Positions 33,143 through 43,300 are shown, counted from the first letter of the stretch. The stretch: 64,000 nucleotides of DNA from Anthracocystis setariae (GCA_928724745.1 CAKMXJ010000006.1:310001-374000), one strand, 5' to 3'. The notes: generated from the sequence alone by a model not told the origin. Numbers and translations: made by a program.

Positions 33143-35416
33143 ATGGATCAACGCATCGCTGCCAGAGGCTTGAAAGAGCCTCTGGCCGCTGTCGATGCCG
33201 CCCATCGTCACAAAACACACCAACAACATCACGCCGATTCCCATTCGGATCCGCCAGATCATGCGTACCTGTCCAATCACATCCCAACGATCCCGACAGA
33301 GGGCAATTCCTACAAAGAGCTCAAGGAAGCCTGGATTGCCGATCAGACCGGAAGCTCGATCCACCTGATCAACACACTCGGTATCGTGATGCTTTCCACA
33401 TACGCGCTATGGGCAGTGCTCAGAGCCAAACGCCTTCGATTCGTCTCATCGCACCATCGACGCCGACCCAACGAGCTTGGCGAACCCATCTTGACCGCCG
33501 TCCTCAATGCAGCCGAAAAGCTGTCCGACTGGCAGCTCGAATTCGTCATCCTCATCGTTCCCGCGGTCTGTGCTCACACTGTATTGGCTTCGCATCTGGT
33601 AGCAACTAGTTTCGCATTGCTGGCTATATGTGCGCTCTTGCTTCGGGTGGGTCCGCCGTTGTGGCAGCAGTCGTCGTCGGCGCGTGGACAGAAGAAGGAA
33701 AGACACTGGTCGCAAAAGTATTCGGATGACGAGGAAGAGGAGGCGGAACAGGCGTACGAGGGTCAATACGATGATGACGATCAAGATACCACGGCAGATG
33801 TGTCTCGACGTACAGTCGACTCGAATGGAACCGAGATCGAGCTGCCCTTCCGCGTGTCCATCGACTCATCCGCCGATGCGGCAAATGCGGCAGCCGCACC
33901 GCCCAACTTTTACAGCGGTCCAGGCTCCTTGCGCTCAGATGCAGACTTATCCATCGACACTTCCATCAGCACGGCTCCTACCAGCCCGCTCCTGGATGCT
34001 GCAAGAAGTCCTGATGGCAGGCATCTGTCGCCAGTCATGGCGTCGACGTCGACGTTTGCATCTCCCTCGTCGCGACGCTCGATCGAGCTGTCTTCGCTGC
34101 GAAGTTCCGCCTTGCACTCGCCGCACGGATCGGAAGTTGACGCCATGTCCCTCGTCTCGGCATCCTCGGCCATGTCGCCTCTGGCTCGCAGTGTCGTTGA
34201 CCCGCTCAATCGCAGCATACAGGCCTCTCTCGATCACCACTCCACGTCTGACTGCGAAAAGTACGCCTGCCGTCGACCATCGCTGCAAGGCACATCCCTC
34301 ATGGACGCCTCGAGTTCGAACAGGAGCATGTTTGTACGATCGCAGCCATTCCTGACGGTGTATCGAGCACATATGATGCTGGTCACGGTGATTTCGATTT
34401 TGGCGGTCGACTTTGCGGCGTTCCCGCGCTGCATGTCCAAGTGCGAATCGTGGGGGACCAGCTGGATGGATATGGGTGTGGGATCGTTCGTGTTCTCCAT
34501 GGGTATTATTTCGGCGCTGCCGTTTTTGAAGAGTCCGCAGACGAGGTTTAGGCCGCTCAGGCAGCAGGTGGTGGCGGATTTCAAGAAGGCGTTGCCGCTG
34601 CTGGCGCTCGGATCGGTGCGGGTGGTGATGGTCAAGGGGGTCGAGTATCCGGAACATGTCACCGAGTATGGTGTTCATTGGAATTTTTTCATCACGCTCG
34701 GCTTGTTGCCGTTTGCAGCGACGTTGTCGAGGCCGTTTGCGAGGTATATCCGGTACAGTGTGTTGGGGTTGGGATTGAGTTGTGTGCATCAGTTGCTGTT
34801 GCAGTCGACTGAGTGGCAGAGGTGGGCGCTGGCTGATGTGGAGAGGGATACGCTGTTGCGGCAGAATAAGGAGGGGGTTACGTCGATGGTGGGGTATCTG
34901 GCGATTTTTTATATTGGGTTGGATTTGGGGCATTATGTGTTGCCGTTGGATCCTTACTATGCGTATCGGAGGCTGCGCAAGAGGCAGGGTAGACGCAGGA
35001 CGGATAAGCTGGCTATGGTGTTGGCGAGTTTGGCGATTCTTTGGTGGATGGCGTTTGCGGCGAGTTGGTTGGTAGGTTTGCAGACGAGTCGGAGGTTGGC
35101 GAATCTGCCGTATGTGTTGTGGGTGGTGGCATTCAATACCAGTTTTTTGCTAGGCTATGTGTTGGTGTATATGTTGGTGCTTCAGGAGGTGGAGCAGGAG
35201 GAGGATGCGGTTACGCCCAAGATCATTCAGGATCTCAACACGCATTCGTTGGTCGTGTTCCTGGCAGCCAATTTACTCACGGGGTTGGTGAATCTTACGG
35301 TCAAGACCATGTACACTAGAGATACGGTAGCGGTGGCGATTCTGTTGGTGTATACGGGCGTCTGCTGTGCTTTGGCCAGGCAAATGTCGAGGTGCGGGAT
35401 CAGGCTGAAGCTTTAG
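33143..35416 (+). CDS. GWT1: GPI-anchor inositol acyltransferase Gwt1 (PIG-W)
   Basis: A 757-residue ER multi-pass membrane enzyme that transfers an acyl chain to the inositol of GlcN-PI during GPI-anchor synthesis. The N-terminal YKELKEAWIADQTGSSIHLIN is the conserved family opening, followed by a first membrane helix (LGIVMLSTYALWAVL). A large cytosolic Ser-rich insert (roughly residues 160-400) is fungal padding. The conserved core then resumes: the FLTVYRAHMMLVTVISILAVDF helix, FPRCMSKCESWGTSWMDMG, GVEYPEHVTEYGVHWNFF, NKEGVTSMVGYLAIFYIG, and the last block LLTGLVNLTVKTMYT. Around a dozen hydrophobic segments are visible. The ATG at 33143 (MDQRIAARG) is preferred; an upstream in-frame ATG at 32930 adds 71 unlikely residues. 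Family knowledge: Gwt1 is the target of the antifungal manogepix. Confidence 0.95.
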   Translation: MDQRIAARGLKEPLAAVDAAHRHKTHQQHHADSHSDPPDHAYLSNHIPTIPTEGNSYKELKEAWIADQTGSSIHLINTLGIVMLSTYALWAVLRAKRLRFVSSHHRRRPNELGEPILTAVLNAAEKLSDWQLEFVILIVPAVCAHTVLASHLVATSFALLAICALLLRVGPPLWQQSSSARGQKKERHWSQKYSDDEEEEAEQAYEGQYDDDDQDTTADVSRRTVDSNGTEIELPFRVSIDSSADAANAAAAPPNFYSGPGSLRSDADLSIDTSISTAPTSPLLDAARSPDGRHLSPVMASTSTFASPSSRRSIELSSLRSSALHSPHGSEVDAMSLVSASSAMSPLARSVVDPLNRSIQASLDHHSTSDCEKYACRRPSLQGTSLMDASSSNRSMFVRSQPFLTVYRAHMMLVTVISILAVDFAAFPRCMSKCESWGTSWMDMGVGSFVFSMGIISALPFLKSPQTRFRPLRQQVVADFKKALPLLALGSVRVVMVKGVEYPEHVTEYGVHWNFFITLGLLPFAATLSRPFARYIRYSVLGLGLSCVHQLLLQSTEWQRWALADVERDTLLRQNKEGVTSMVGYLAIFYIGLDLGHYVLPLDPYYAYRRLRKRQGRRRTDKLAMVLASLAILWWMAFAASWLVGLQTSRRLANLPYVLWVVAFNTSFLLGYVLVYMLVLQEVEQEEDAVTPKIIQDLNTHSLVVFLAANLLTGLVNLTVKTMYTRDTVAVAILLVYTGVCCALARQMSRCGIRLKL

Positions 35417-35536
35417 CAACCACTTTTTCGTCAACAGTGCAAGCAAAAGATTGGAATTCAAATTGGGTTCGAAACAAACAAACAAACGAGTGCAAGAGAG
35501 ATCAAGTGGATCGAGGCGAGGCGAGGCGAGGCGAGG

Positions 35537-36199
35537 TTAAGCAGAGCCGGTGTTGGCTTGGTTGGGGAACACGAATGGGCCACTTGCTGGCTGTGTACCT
35601 GGGTTGGTGTACTGTGGGAGGTAGATGGAGCCACCTGGAGCGCCTACTGCAGGCTGCTGTTGTTGTTGGGGGAGGGCTTGGTAGCTTCCGTCTGACATGA
35701 GGATTGCGACTGGGCGAACTGGTTCACCGGGGTTCGTCATCCATGCTGGCTTGGAAGGGTTCTGGGTGTAGATTGGACTGGGTTGTTGCTGCACGGCGGG
35801 GGCGTATCCTGGCTGAACACCTGAGCGCTCGCTGCGGTCATCGCCCTGATTGCGCTCGCTACCGCCATCATCGCGGTCTTTATCGTCTCCACCTCCAAAC
35901 ATATGGTGGGCAAGCATGTTTCCACCCGTAGCTGCAAACGAACCGGCGCCTGCAAGCGCCGTACCCGTAGCGATCGTCTTCAACGCTCCTCCACCACCAA
36001 ATCCCCCCCCACTGCCACCGTAGTTGTGGTTGATCACAGTAGTGTGGTGACTAGCGTGCGAACCATGGAATCGAGGCGAACGCTTGTCGAACTTGTGCGC
36101 ATCACCACCGTCACCCTCGCGAAGAGGTGTGGCATAGGTACTGGTCGACGTGCCAACGAGGACAAGAGCAAGCAAGACGAGGGTAGAGGTAAGTCGCAT
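35537..36199 (-). CDS. small secreted protein with signal peptide and Kex2-type site
   Basis: A predicted 220-residue protein of unknown function. It starts MRLTSTLVLLALVLVG followed by Ser/Thr and a likely cleavage around TYA-TPL, so it is probably secreted. About 15 residues later FDKR-SPR is a dibasic Kex2-like site, suggesting pro-peptide removal. The rest is low complexity: a His-rich stretch, a Gly-rich segment leading to a mildly hydrophobic GTALAGAGSFAATGG block, an acidic Asp/Arg/Glu stretch (DDKDRDDGGSERN), and a Pro/Gln-rich C-terminus. There are no cysteines in the mature part. This architecture is common among smut secreted proteins, some of which are effectors, but nothing here proves such a role. 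It converges with GWT1 with 120 bp between stop codons; a (GGCGA)n run lies at about 35513-35535. Confidence 0.7.
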   Translation of the reverse strand: MRLTSTLVLLALVLVGTSTSTYATPLREGDGGDAHKFDKRSPRFHGSHASHHTTVINHNYGGSGGGFGGGGALKTIATGTALAGAGSFAATGGNMLAHHMFGGGDDKDRDDGGSERNQGDDRSERSGVQPGYAPAVQQQPSPIYTQNPSKPAWMTNPGEPVRPVAILMSDGSYQALPQQQQQPAVGAPGGSIYLPQYTNPGTQPASGPFVFPNQANTGSA

Positions 36200-36336
36200 T
36201 GTGTAGGTTGGTAGTCGCTAGGCGTAGTCAGCGATTCAAGGGATGCTCGAAGGAAACGGCGAATGGCAGGAGGGGGGAGGGGGGTTTATATGTGTGTGTG
36301 TGTGGTCTTGGTGGGTACCTCATTCACGATTCGCAG

Positions 36337-36501
36337 ATGGCTCGCAACGATCGCGGTAGCATCAAGCTCGTTCGCCCACCCAACTTCATCACCATCGCCA
36401 GCTCATCAAGCTTACAGTACGTTCTCGACAACATTCTCGAGTTGGTCACCAATTTCATCTTTGGCGACATTCCCACACTGGTAGATGAAGCGAAACTGTA
36501 G
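36337..36501 (+). CDS. possible small ORF of unknown function (54 residues)
   Basis: A short frame beginning MARNDRGSIKLVRPPNF and ending in TAG lies in the 500-bp gap between the secreted-protein gene and the helicase gene. The same frame is open for another ~53 codons after the TAG. A GTACGT donor-like site lies at 36417. No homology is recognised. It may be a real small gene with an unrecognised intron, or chance. Confidence 0.25.
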   Translation: MARNDRGSIKLVRPPNFITIASSSSLQYVLDNILELVTNFIFGDIPTLVDEAKL

Positions 36502-36703
36502 TTGCAACCTTTCGGCAACACTGTCCGATTTCATTCGCTGGTGCTGCTGTCACCGATCATTGTGGACGAATCACCAGACGCACGGCCCAAGTCAGGTGAC
36601 CGTGGGGGAGCAGTCGCCATCGAGCCTGGCAAGTCTGCAACGATGCAAATGAATCTATTGTAAAAGCTAATCATGGTTCTTTGAGGAGGCGGAAGCGTGG
36701 GAG

Positions 36704-38659
36704 TTAACGCTTGCTCGGGACCTTACCGTTACCCTGCCTCTTGAGCGCATTGTCACCAGCATCGACCTGCTCCCTTGGTGGCGGCTTAACCACATTCAAA
36801 CCAGGCAAGCCCTTCAAACCCATCAAGGATACGGTCTTTTGGAACAGGCCGGGCGGTACCCAAGCGCCGTCCTCGCCGGCAGGCCATTGCAGAACCTGCT
36901 TGGCATATGCATTGGTCTGAGCGATCAAATCTATGGGCTGCCACTTGATCTGTTTCAGATACGACTTGTAGAAACCCATATGTGCCTGGTACGCCTGAGC
37001 TCTGGTAAGCTGATCGATCCCCTGCATGGCACCATCCACGTGGCTCTTGACCTGGTCGAGCGACACGCCGCTCTCGGCCTCGACCTCGGCGACATCGAGC
37101 TCGGTGATGGACAGCTTCTTGACATCATTGTGATTGAGGAAGAACTGCTCGAAATCGGCGAGGATGAGCACACCCCTGCCATCTTTGCCGGCGCGTGCGG
37201 TTCGACCGAGTCGATGAACGTACTGTTCCGAACTCATGGGCAAACCCACTTGGAGGACCAACGAGATGCCCGGGATATCGATGCCACGCGCGGTGACGTC
37301 CGAGGAGAAGAGGACGCCCGAAGCACTGGCCTGGAACGCGGACATGGTGTTTGAGCGCGCCGACTGCGACTTGCGCGAGTGGATCTCAAAGATGGGACCC
37401 AACTTGGAATACGATGAAGCCTGCTGCTTGCGCAACTCGGTAAACACGTCGGCGGCAAGCGCGGTGGCTCGAGCAGTGGGCAGGAAGACGAGGATCTTGT
37501 GGTTGTTGGGGTAACGGATAGCTTCGGCCAACACCACTTGAAGTGCGCGCGGGAGACAGTGGTGAAGCGCGCAGATGTGGGATTCCTGAGGCACGTGTTG
37601 ATGTGTGTTTGTATCCTGCTCTGTCAACGTAGAGATGAAAGCATGATCGGGACGGAGTTTGGCGACGTTGTGGACGAAGGAAGGGATGGTGGCGGAGAAG
37701 AAGAGAGACTGACGGTTGCTAGCCACGGGATCGGGGAGCATCTTGAGGATTTTTTCGAGGTCGTTGCGGAAACCCATATCGAGCATCCTGTCAGCTTCGT
37801 CGAGCACGAGAAGTTGAAGATTCTGGCAAGCTGCACGCAGATTGAGACCAGGCTGATCGCTAGTTAGATGGTCGAGCAGACGACCGGGGGTAGCGATGAG
37901 AAGATCCTTTCGGTCTTGCTGGAGACGCTTGCGCTCCGAGGTGATCTTGGTGCCGCCGACGACGTGCTGGACACCAAGGTGGCCTTTGAAGTTGGCTAGG
38001 AGCATGTTGGCCTCGTTTTGGATCTGAATGGCAAGCTCGCGGGTGGGGGAGAGGACGAGCACAGAGACGGCGGACTGGGGTGGCGGCTTGGGCAGCGTGC
38101 AGAGTTTCTGGATGGCGGGAATGAGGAAAGCTAGCGTCTTACCGGTACCGGTTTTGGCTTGTGCGAGTAGGTCTTTGCCAGAAAGAGCGGTGGGAAGAGT
38201 AGCAGCCTGAACTGCTGACATGGTAGGGAAAGGAATCGCCGAAAGCAGACGTTGGTCAATCTGACCCTTGAGATCGGCAAACTTGTGCTCGGTGAAATAG
38301 GCGGCAGCGTCGGAACCAGGTTGAATCGGCTTGAGTTTCGAGCTTGCAGTAGAGATGCCACGAGCGCCTCGTGCGGCACCACGGCCACCTCGTCGGCTAG
38401 CTCCAGATGCGCCGGATGCACGAGCGCGACCTGGGACTCGAGTGGATGCGGCACCCGAACCGGGTTGTGGTGCGAGTCTTTTTGCTAGATCATCCATGGT
38501 GTGAGTCAAGACAAAGTTGGAGGCGAATCGCACGGTATGGGTTGGTCTGAGTCTGAGACTTGAATCGTGCAGCTGGGAAACACCAAAGAATCCGCGCAAA
38601 AGTGAGTAGGTTTTGATGGTCAGTCTTGCAGTTGGTTGTGGTCTGAATGCCAACACCAT
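36704..38659 (-). CDS. DEAD-box ATP-dependent RNA helicase, probably mitochondrial (Mss116-like)
   Basis: A 651-residue RNA helicase. Domain 1 shows the Q-region FPTMSAVQAATLP, motif I AKTGTGKT, Ia PTRELAIQ, Ib TPGRLLDHL, motif II DEADRMLDMGF (near residue 286) and motif III SAT. Domain 2 shows ILVFLPTARA, motif V VTARGIDIPGIS and motif VI HRLGRTARAG. The region after the core (KSHVDGAMQGIDQLTRAQAYQAHMGFYKS) resembles the C-terminal extension of the Mss116/CYT-19 group, which remodels mitochondrial introns and assists mitochondrial translation. The N-terminus from the chosen ATG (MVLAFRPQPTARL... to RFASNF) is basic and acid-poor, consistent with a matrix presequence. An RGG-like basic tract (ASRRGGRGAARGARG) precedes the core. 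An in-frame run of ATG codons at 38741-38761 is a CAT microsatellite and an unlikely start. Confidence 0.88.
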   Translation of the reverse strand: MVLAFRPQPTARLTIKTYSLLRGFFGVSQLHDSSLRLRPTHTVRFASNFVLTHTMDDLAKRLAPQPGSGAASTRVPGRARASGASGASRRGGRGAARGARGISTASSKLKPIQPGSDAAAYFTEHKFADLKGQIDQRLLSAIPFPTMSAVQAATLPTALSGKDLLAQAKTGTGKTLAFLIPAIQKLCTLPKPPPQSAVSVLVLSPTRELAIQIQNEANMLLANFKGHLGVQHVVGGTKITSERKRLQQDRKDLLIATPGRLLDHLTSDQPGLNLRAACQNLQLLVLDEADRMLDMGFRNDLEKILKMLPDPVASNRQSLFFSATIPSFVHNVAKLRPDHAFISTLTEQDTNTHQHVPQESHICALHHCLPRALQVVLAEAIRYPNNHKILVFLPTARATALAADVFTELRKQQASSYSKLGPIFEIHSRKSQSARSNTMSAFQASASGVLFSSDVTARGIDIPGISLVLQVGLPMSSEQYVHRLGRTARAGKDGRGVLILADFEQFFLNHNDVKKLSITELDVAEVEAESGVSLDQVKSHVDGAMQGIDQLTRAQAYQAHMGFYKSYLKQIKWQPIDLIAQTNAYAKQVLQWPAGEDGAWVPPGLFQKTVSLMGLKGLPGLNVVKPPPREQVDAGDNALKRQGNGKVPSKR

Positions 38660-39007
38660 CTCGGACGATGTATAAGACGGACAATAATGGTGATGTGATG
38701 ATAAACTGCGTCGAGACGTACAGTGAAACAAAAATGCTATCATCATCATCATCATCATCACTATTCACCACTTTTTTGCTCCAAAAACTGTCAGAAAAGA
38801 AAAGAATTTTTTAATTTTTTTTTTCTTTTTATAATAGTTGCAAATGATTCTTCTAACATTTCTTCTTACCGGCCGGAAAGAGCATATGCAGAACAGAACA
38901 AGGGTCCTCATCTCAGCACAAATGCCTCATCCGCTCATCACCTTGACAACTCCATCCATCTTGAATACTGTCCTGGCTCATCATCCCACGCCTCGGATCA
39001 CATCATC
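38660..39007. promoter_or_regulatory. divergent promoter region of helicase and LIP2-fusion genes
   Basis: 348 bp separate the two start codons. The stretch holds a (CAT)7 run at 38740-38760 and an A/T-rich tract at about 38790-38840. Both products have mitochondrial-type N-termini, so sharing a promoter would be sensible, but this is inference. Confidence 0.4.
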
Positions 39008-42000
39008 ATGAGGGCTGCTGCTGCTCGATCCTCGCTCAGCGGTGCCTCTCGTACCTACAATGTAGCCTCTTCAAGCACTGCACATCTTTGCCACCACCTT
39101 TCACCTGGTGTCACCTCACGATGCCTATCTACACGCAGCACACTTGGGCTATCACAAGATTCGTCCACCCCGCCCCTCTTTTGGCAGGATCTCATCGAAG
39201 AAACGCTCAGACCATCTTTTCTGTCCTCCGTCTTCCTTGCTCCTGCTCCCATGAAGCATGCAAACACACAAGCTCACAAGTCAATATCAGCCTTGAAACA
39301 CGTCAAGCCAACCGCCACGCTCCAGCCCGACAGCTCGACCGCAACGGCTACTCAAACCAAATCCGAGTCGACATCGTCCAAGATATATAATAACAGGATG
39401 CCAATGATCGTACGCCTACTTCGGCTCAACCGCATCCTCTCCGCTATGGCCGCGTTCTCGGACGACCTTGCCAATCCAAACCGAACACCCTTCACCGCGC
39501 ACGACCTCGAAACGCTCGTTGTCACCATGCATCTCCAGCTCAAAAGGCACGCCACCAGCCGTCCTGCTCCCAAGTCCAAATCGGCCACTCCACAATCCGA
39601 TCTATGGAGACCAACTCGATTACACCCCGCCATCTCGGCCAAGTCGCTCTCGATTCCGCATCAGTGCATGTACGCCATGGCGACCATCTACGATGTCTGC
39701 CTCCAACTTGAATTTCAACCTACAAGCAAGATGGTCTCGGCTATGCTTTCCACTTTCCACGCCACGCTCGCTCCGGAGCAGCTCAATCAAGCCGCCGACA
39801 TCGCTCTTCGACAGCTCGTCCCGCCGTCGGCCAACAATGCCCAAGTGTATTTAAGGACCATCAGCCATGGCGCGCTTACCGGCTTTATCCGCGCTTTCGG
39901 CGCAGCACGTAACCCGCAAAAGGGCGAGGCGCTCCTCGATCGATGGGCTCAAGCCCAAACAACCCATGCCAACCCGCCGTTGCTCCTCCATGCAGACCAG
40001 ACCATCAATCTGCAAGGTTGGGCCAACGACATCACGCTCTGGCACGCGCTCATCCACAGTCGCGTTAACGCCAAGGACTTACCAGGTGCGCGTAAATGGC
40101 TCGATCGATACCGACAAGCCACGCGATTACCACCCCGCACAACTGCTAACGGCGCCACCTCTCCTCCCGCGCTCGATTATCGACCCTACCTCGCATACAT
40201 GATCGGTGTGCGCAACAAGCTTGTCCCCAAACTCCCCAGCGCTCAGGTATCCAAGAACACTTGCGAGATTCGCGAAATCATACATCTTATGGCTCAAGAT
40301 CACTTGCCCGTCCAGGGTCCCGTGCTTGCTTTCGTCATCGGCTTCGAAGCGCAAGTCGGCAACGTCTCTGCCGGCATTTCGCTCATCGAGCAGCTTAGCA
40401 GCGTCATCAATGCCACCACCCTTTCGGATGCCAACCTCCTCCAATCTCTCTTGCACTTTCGAAAAGTCGCCATCCAACACACTCCCTCGCTTGAACCGCA
40501 AACACTTGAAAAGATCCCATCGTTGCGCTCTCTCCTGCGCTCCATGATCCGCGTCGGCGAGGGCGACTCGTCCACCACCCGCGAAAGCCTCGCCGTGGTT
40601 CGTAGCCGCGGCATGCTCAACCAAGCACTCACCACCGCTATGGCAGAGCGAGACTACCCGGCCGCCATCGTCGTGTTCAATCTCTTGGAGCGCTGGAGGA
40701 TCATGCCCTCGCTCACCACGTATAGCATTGTCATCGATGCGCTCGTCGCACAAGGCCACCATCCTGCGCTCATCCCGGACTCGGCCGTCATCAGAGCTTC
40801 GCCAGCCAAATTCAACTTTGAGGCTACGCTGCAGAGCCTGACGCGCCAGGGCAATGGTGAGCAGGCCGACCTCATCCGCCGCGTTTTGGGCGACCATGCT
40901 GAAACCAGCGACACCATCATCGTCACGGCCAAGCCACAGTATACGTTGCGTCAGACGCAGTACCTCGTGCGCGTGCTCAACCGCGTTTGCGCCGCCGAAA
41001 TGGAGAGCATCGGCGCGACGCGCTCCAAGCCTTTGTGGCCGCCACAAGCACCACTGACAGTGGCAAAGGTGGATCAAGAGGAGGAGCTTTGGAAGAAGAT
41101 GGTGCGCGCGCCCGTCTATGCGGCGCAGGATGAACTGCTAGGGCCTAAGGAGACGAGGCGTCAGTGGGCGAAAAACATCAAACAGCCGCTTCTCACCCAA
41201 GCACCCTCTCTCTCGCCGCGTCGCATGGGACTCAACTACGCTGCTTCACATCGCAGGGCCGGTCGTGCCTATTCCACCTCCACCTCCACTTCTGCCTCGG
41301 GCGTCACGGCGAACTGCGATCTTGCGTCGGCGGCGAGCGACGATCCAAGCCATCTTGCTCCCGTGCGTGCTGTGTACATCCCTGGTCTTGTTCCCTACCG
41401 TCTTGGACTTGCTCTGCAGGAGTATCTAGTGAAACAGCGTTCGGACGCGCGTGCGGGGCTTCGAGCTTTAGCCGCGTCAACGTCGCATTCGGCTTGCACG
41501 CTTTCTGGGCACAGCAGGATCTCGGCGAGCGCGTCCGAGAGTGCGTTGCGTGCGATTGCTGAGCGCGATACGCTGCTGCTGCTTCAACACCGAGCGGTGT
41601 ATACCGAGGGACGACGGGAGGAGAATGAAAACGAGCTGGTGTCGGCGCATCTGCGCTCGCTTGGAGCGGATTACTTGCTGACCAAGCGTGGTGGGCAGAT
41701 CACGTACCATGGACCGGGGCAATTGGTTGGGTATCCGATTTTGAATCTCGGTGCGATGCGATTGGCGAGTAGATGTTATGTGGATCGTGTGCAGGATTCG
41801 CTCATCTCGCTGCTGGGGGACAAGGGGATTGAGACGGTGGAGCCACCAGATGGACATACGGGGGTGTGGGCGGACGAGTACCACAAGATCGCCAGCATCG
41901 GTATTCAGGTGCGCCACCGCATCTCGAGTCATGGCTTCGCGCTTAATGTTGAAAAAAAGTCCATGGACGGTTTCAAGCATATAGTCGCCTGCGGCATCCA

Positions 42001-42211
42001 TGGTAGATTCATGACTTGTGTCCAACACCAACTCCCCAGTGGCGAAGAGGTGGAGGTGGATACGAGACAAGTTGCGAACGAGTACCTCGCTCACTTTGCT
42101 AAAGTCTTCCAGAGGGAGGTGAGAGATGGAGAAGAAGGGTTCAAGTTCGACCTGGATGAGAAAACGAATACCGTGATCGCGATTCATGTGGACGACGCCA
42201 CGATCACCTAA
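39008..42211 (+). CDS. LIP2: fusion ORF: PPR-like region plus lipoyl(octanoyl) transferase
   Basis: One uninterrupted frame of 1,067 residues with two parts. The first ~735 residues begin with a presequence (MRAAAARSSLSGASRT...) and contain helical-repeat-like stretches, for example LTTAMAERDYPAAIVVFNLL followed by LTTYSIVIDALVAQ, reminiscent of PPR proteins of mitochondrial RNA metabolism. The last ~325 residues are a complete LipB-family octanoyltransferase, which moves octanoyl from acyl-carrier protein to lipoyl-dependent enzymes. It shows RGGQITYHGPGQLVGYPI, the catalytic lysine in HKIASIGIQVRH, HGFALNV, and the catalytic cysteine (about residue 995) in IVACGIHG. Between them, at 41225, is an in-frame ATG starting a second presequence-like segment (MGLNYAASHRRAGRAYSTS). 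LIP2 may therefore be made as a fusion or from its own internal start or transcript. The LipB part is secure; the PPR label is moderate. Confidence 0.85.
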   Translation: MRAAAARSSLSGASRTYNVASSSTAHLCHHLSPGVTSRCLSTRSTLGLSQDSSTPPLFWQDLIEETLRPSFLSSVFLAPAPMKHANTQAHKSISALKHVKPTATLQPDSSTATATQTKSESTSSKIYNNRMPMIVRLLRLNRILSAMAAFSDDLANPNRTPFTAHDLETLVVTMHLQLKRHATSRPAPKSKSATPQSDLWRPTRLHPAISAKSLSIPHQCMYAMATIYDVCLQLEFQPTSKMVSAMLSTFHATLAPEQLNQAADIALRQLVPPSANNAQVYLRTISHGALTGFIRAFGAARNPQKGEALLDRWAQAQTTHANPPLLLHADQTINLQGWANDITLWHALIHSRVNAKDLPGARKWLDRYRQATRLPPRTTANGATSPPALDYRPYLAYMIGVRNKLVPKLPSAQVSKNTCEIREIIHLMAQDHLPVQGPVLAFVIGFEAQVGNVSAGISLIEQLSSVINATTLSDANLLQSLLHFRKVAIQHTPSLEPQTLEKIPSLRSLLRSMIRVGEGDSSTTRESLAVVRSRGMLNQALTTAMAERDYPAAIVVFNLLERWRIMPSLTTYSIVIDALVAQGHHPALIPDSAVIRASPAKFNFEATLQSLTRQGNGEQADLIRRVLGDHAETSDTIIVTAKPQYTLRQTQYLVRVLNRVCAAEMESIGATRSKPLWPPQAPLTVAKVDQEEELWKKMVRAPVYAAQDELLGPKETRRQWAKNIKQPLLTQAPSLSPRRMGLNYAASHRRAGRAYSTSTSTSASGVTANCDLASAASDDPSHLAPVRAVYIPGLVPYRLGLALQEYLVKQRSDARAGLRALAASTSHSACTLSGHSRISASASESALRAIAERDTLLLLQHRAVYTEGRREENENELVSAHLRSLGADYLLTKRGGQITYHGPGQLVGYPILNLGAMRLASRCYVDRVQDSLISLLGDKGIETVEPPDGHTGVWADEYHKIASIGIQVRHRISSHGFALNVEKKSMDGFKHIVACGIHGRFMTCVQHQLPSGEEVEVDTRQVANEYLAHFAKVFQREVRDGEEGFKFDLDEKTNTVIAIHVDDATIT

Positions 42212-43300
42212 AATCCGCCTTAGCAGGGTTACACATAGTCGATCATCCATCCCCTCTTGCACCTCTATGTCGCTCGCTCGCTCGCTCCATCCATCCATTC
42301 ATCCACCAATCACACTCATCAGGTTTGATACCCAATCGCATCCACCCCGCCTTCTTGCATTCCATCAACCCCACTCACGCTCCAGCACGTTTACAGTCGA
42401 TCGCCACTAATGCAATCCATCAACCACTCACACTCAGCAGAATCACAGCCGAGTTACCCGGCACTTTGTAGCATCGCGTCAATTTCGCCCATTTGGTAAT
42501 TCAACTAACCAACTGCACATGGCTTACATTGCTATCTCCAAGATGCTGGCTTGAATATAGCATCAACTCGTCTTGCTGGCTTGCTACCAAGCAGACTTCA
42601 TCAGGGGCTGCTGAGCGGCATGTATAGCCATGTGACTGGATGAGCAGGACGTCTGTCACTCCATCTTCTACGTGTGTCTCAGTGCAAACCACAGCTTGAA
42701 CACTGTAGTTGTGTTGAAGCAGGTGCTTCACCAATTCACGATATCACCATCTCCAATAAGGGGGGAATGCGTTTTGCGGCGGTGGAGGTGTTTGCAAGAA
42801 GCCGGTCATACAGGCGCAATCACATGGTCGTTGAACCTTGTTGGAAAACCTCGTATGCCACAGAGTGTGTATACAGTACGTTTAATACGCAACGCAACGC
42901 AAAACGGGCGGGTGATTAAAAAAAAAAAAAAAAAAAAGAGTTAATTTTGGCAACGCAATGATGATGGTAGCAAGCAGAGCAAGGCTGCAAGCGCCAGAGC
43001 TCGAGTTACACGCTGAGCTGAGTCGAGCTTTCAGATCAACACGCCCAATCGGTCACGTGCCGCAATCCCAATCTGATATGCTTCCCTGTGCTTCTTCTGC
43101 TCTCATCCAACAAGACTAACCATGAATGAATGAACGAATGAACGAACGAACGAATGAATGAATCAAAGATTAAACGCAAAAAAAAAGAATGGATCCGACT
43201 GCTAAAGTTATGCTGTTGACAATAATCATAATGATGCTGGAGAAACTCAAAAATGCTGGATGCAATGAAATGAAATGCTGCTACTACAACGACCCGCCTC
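42212..43300. other. intergenic region between convergent genes
   Basis: About 1.1 kb with simple repeats: a CTCG/CATC run near 42270-42305, an A-tract at 42918-42937, and an imperfect GAAT/GAAC tetranucleotide array at about 43121-43163. No convincing ORF or RNA gene is seen. Confidence 0.45.
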
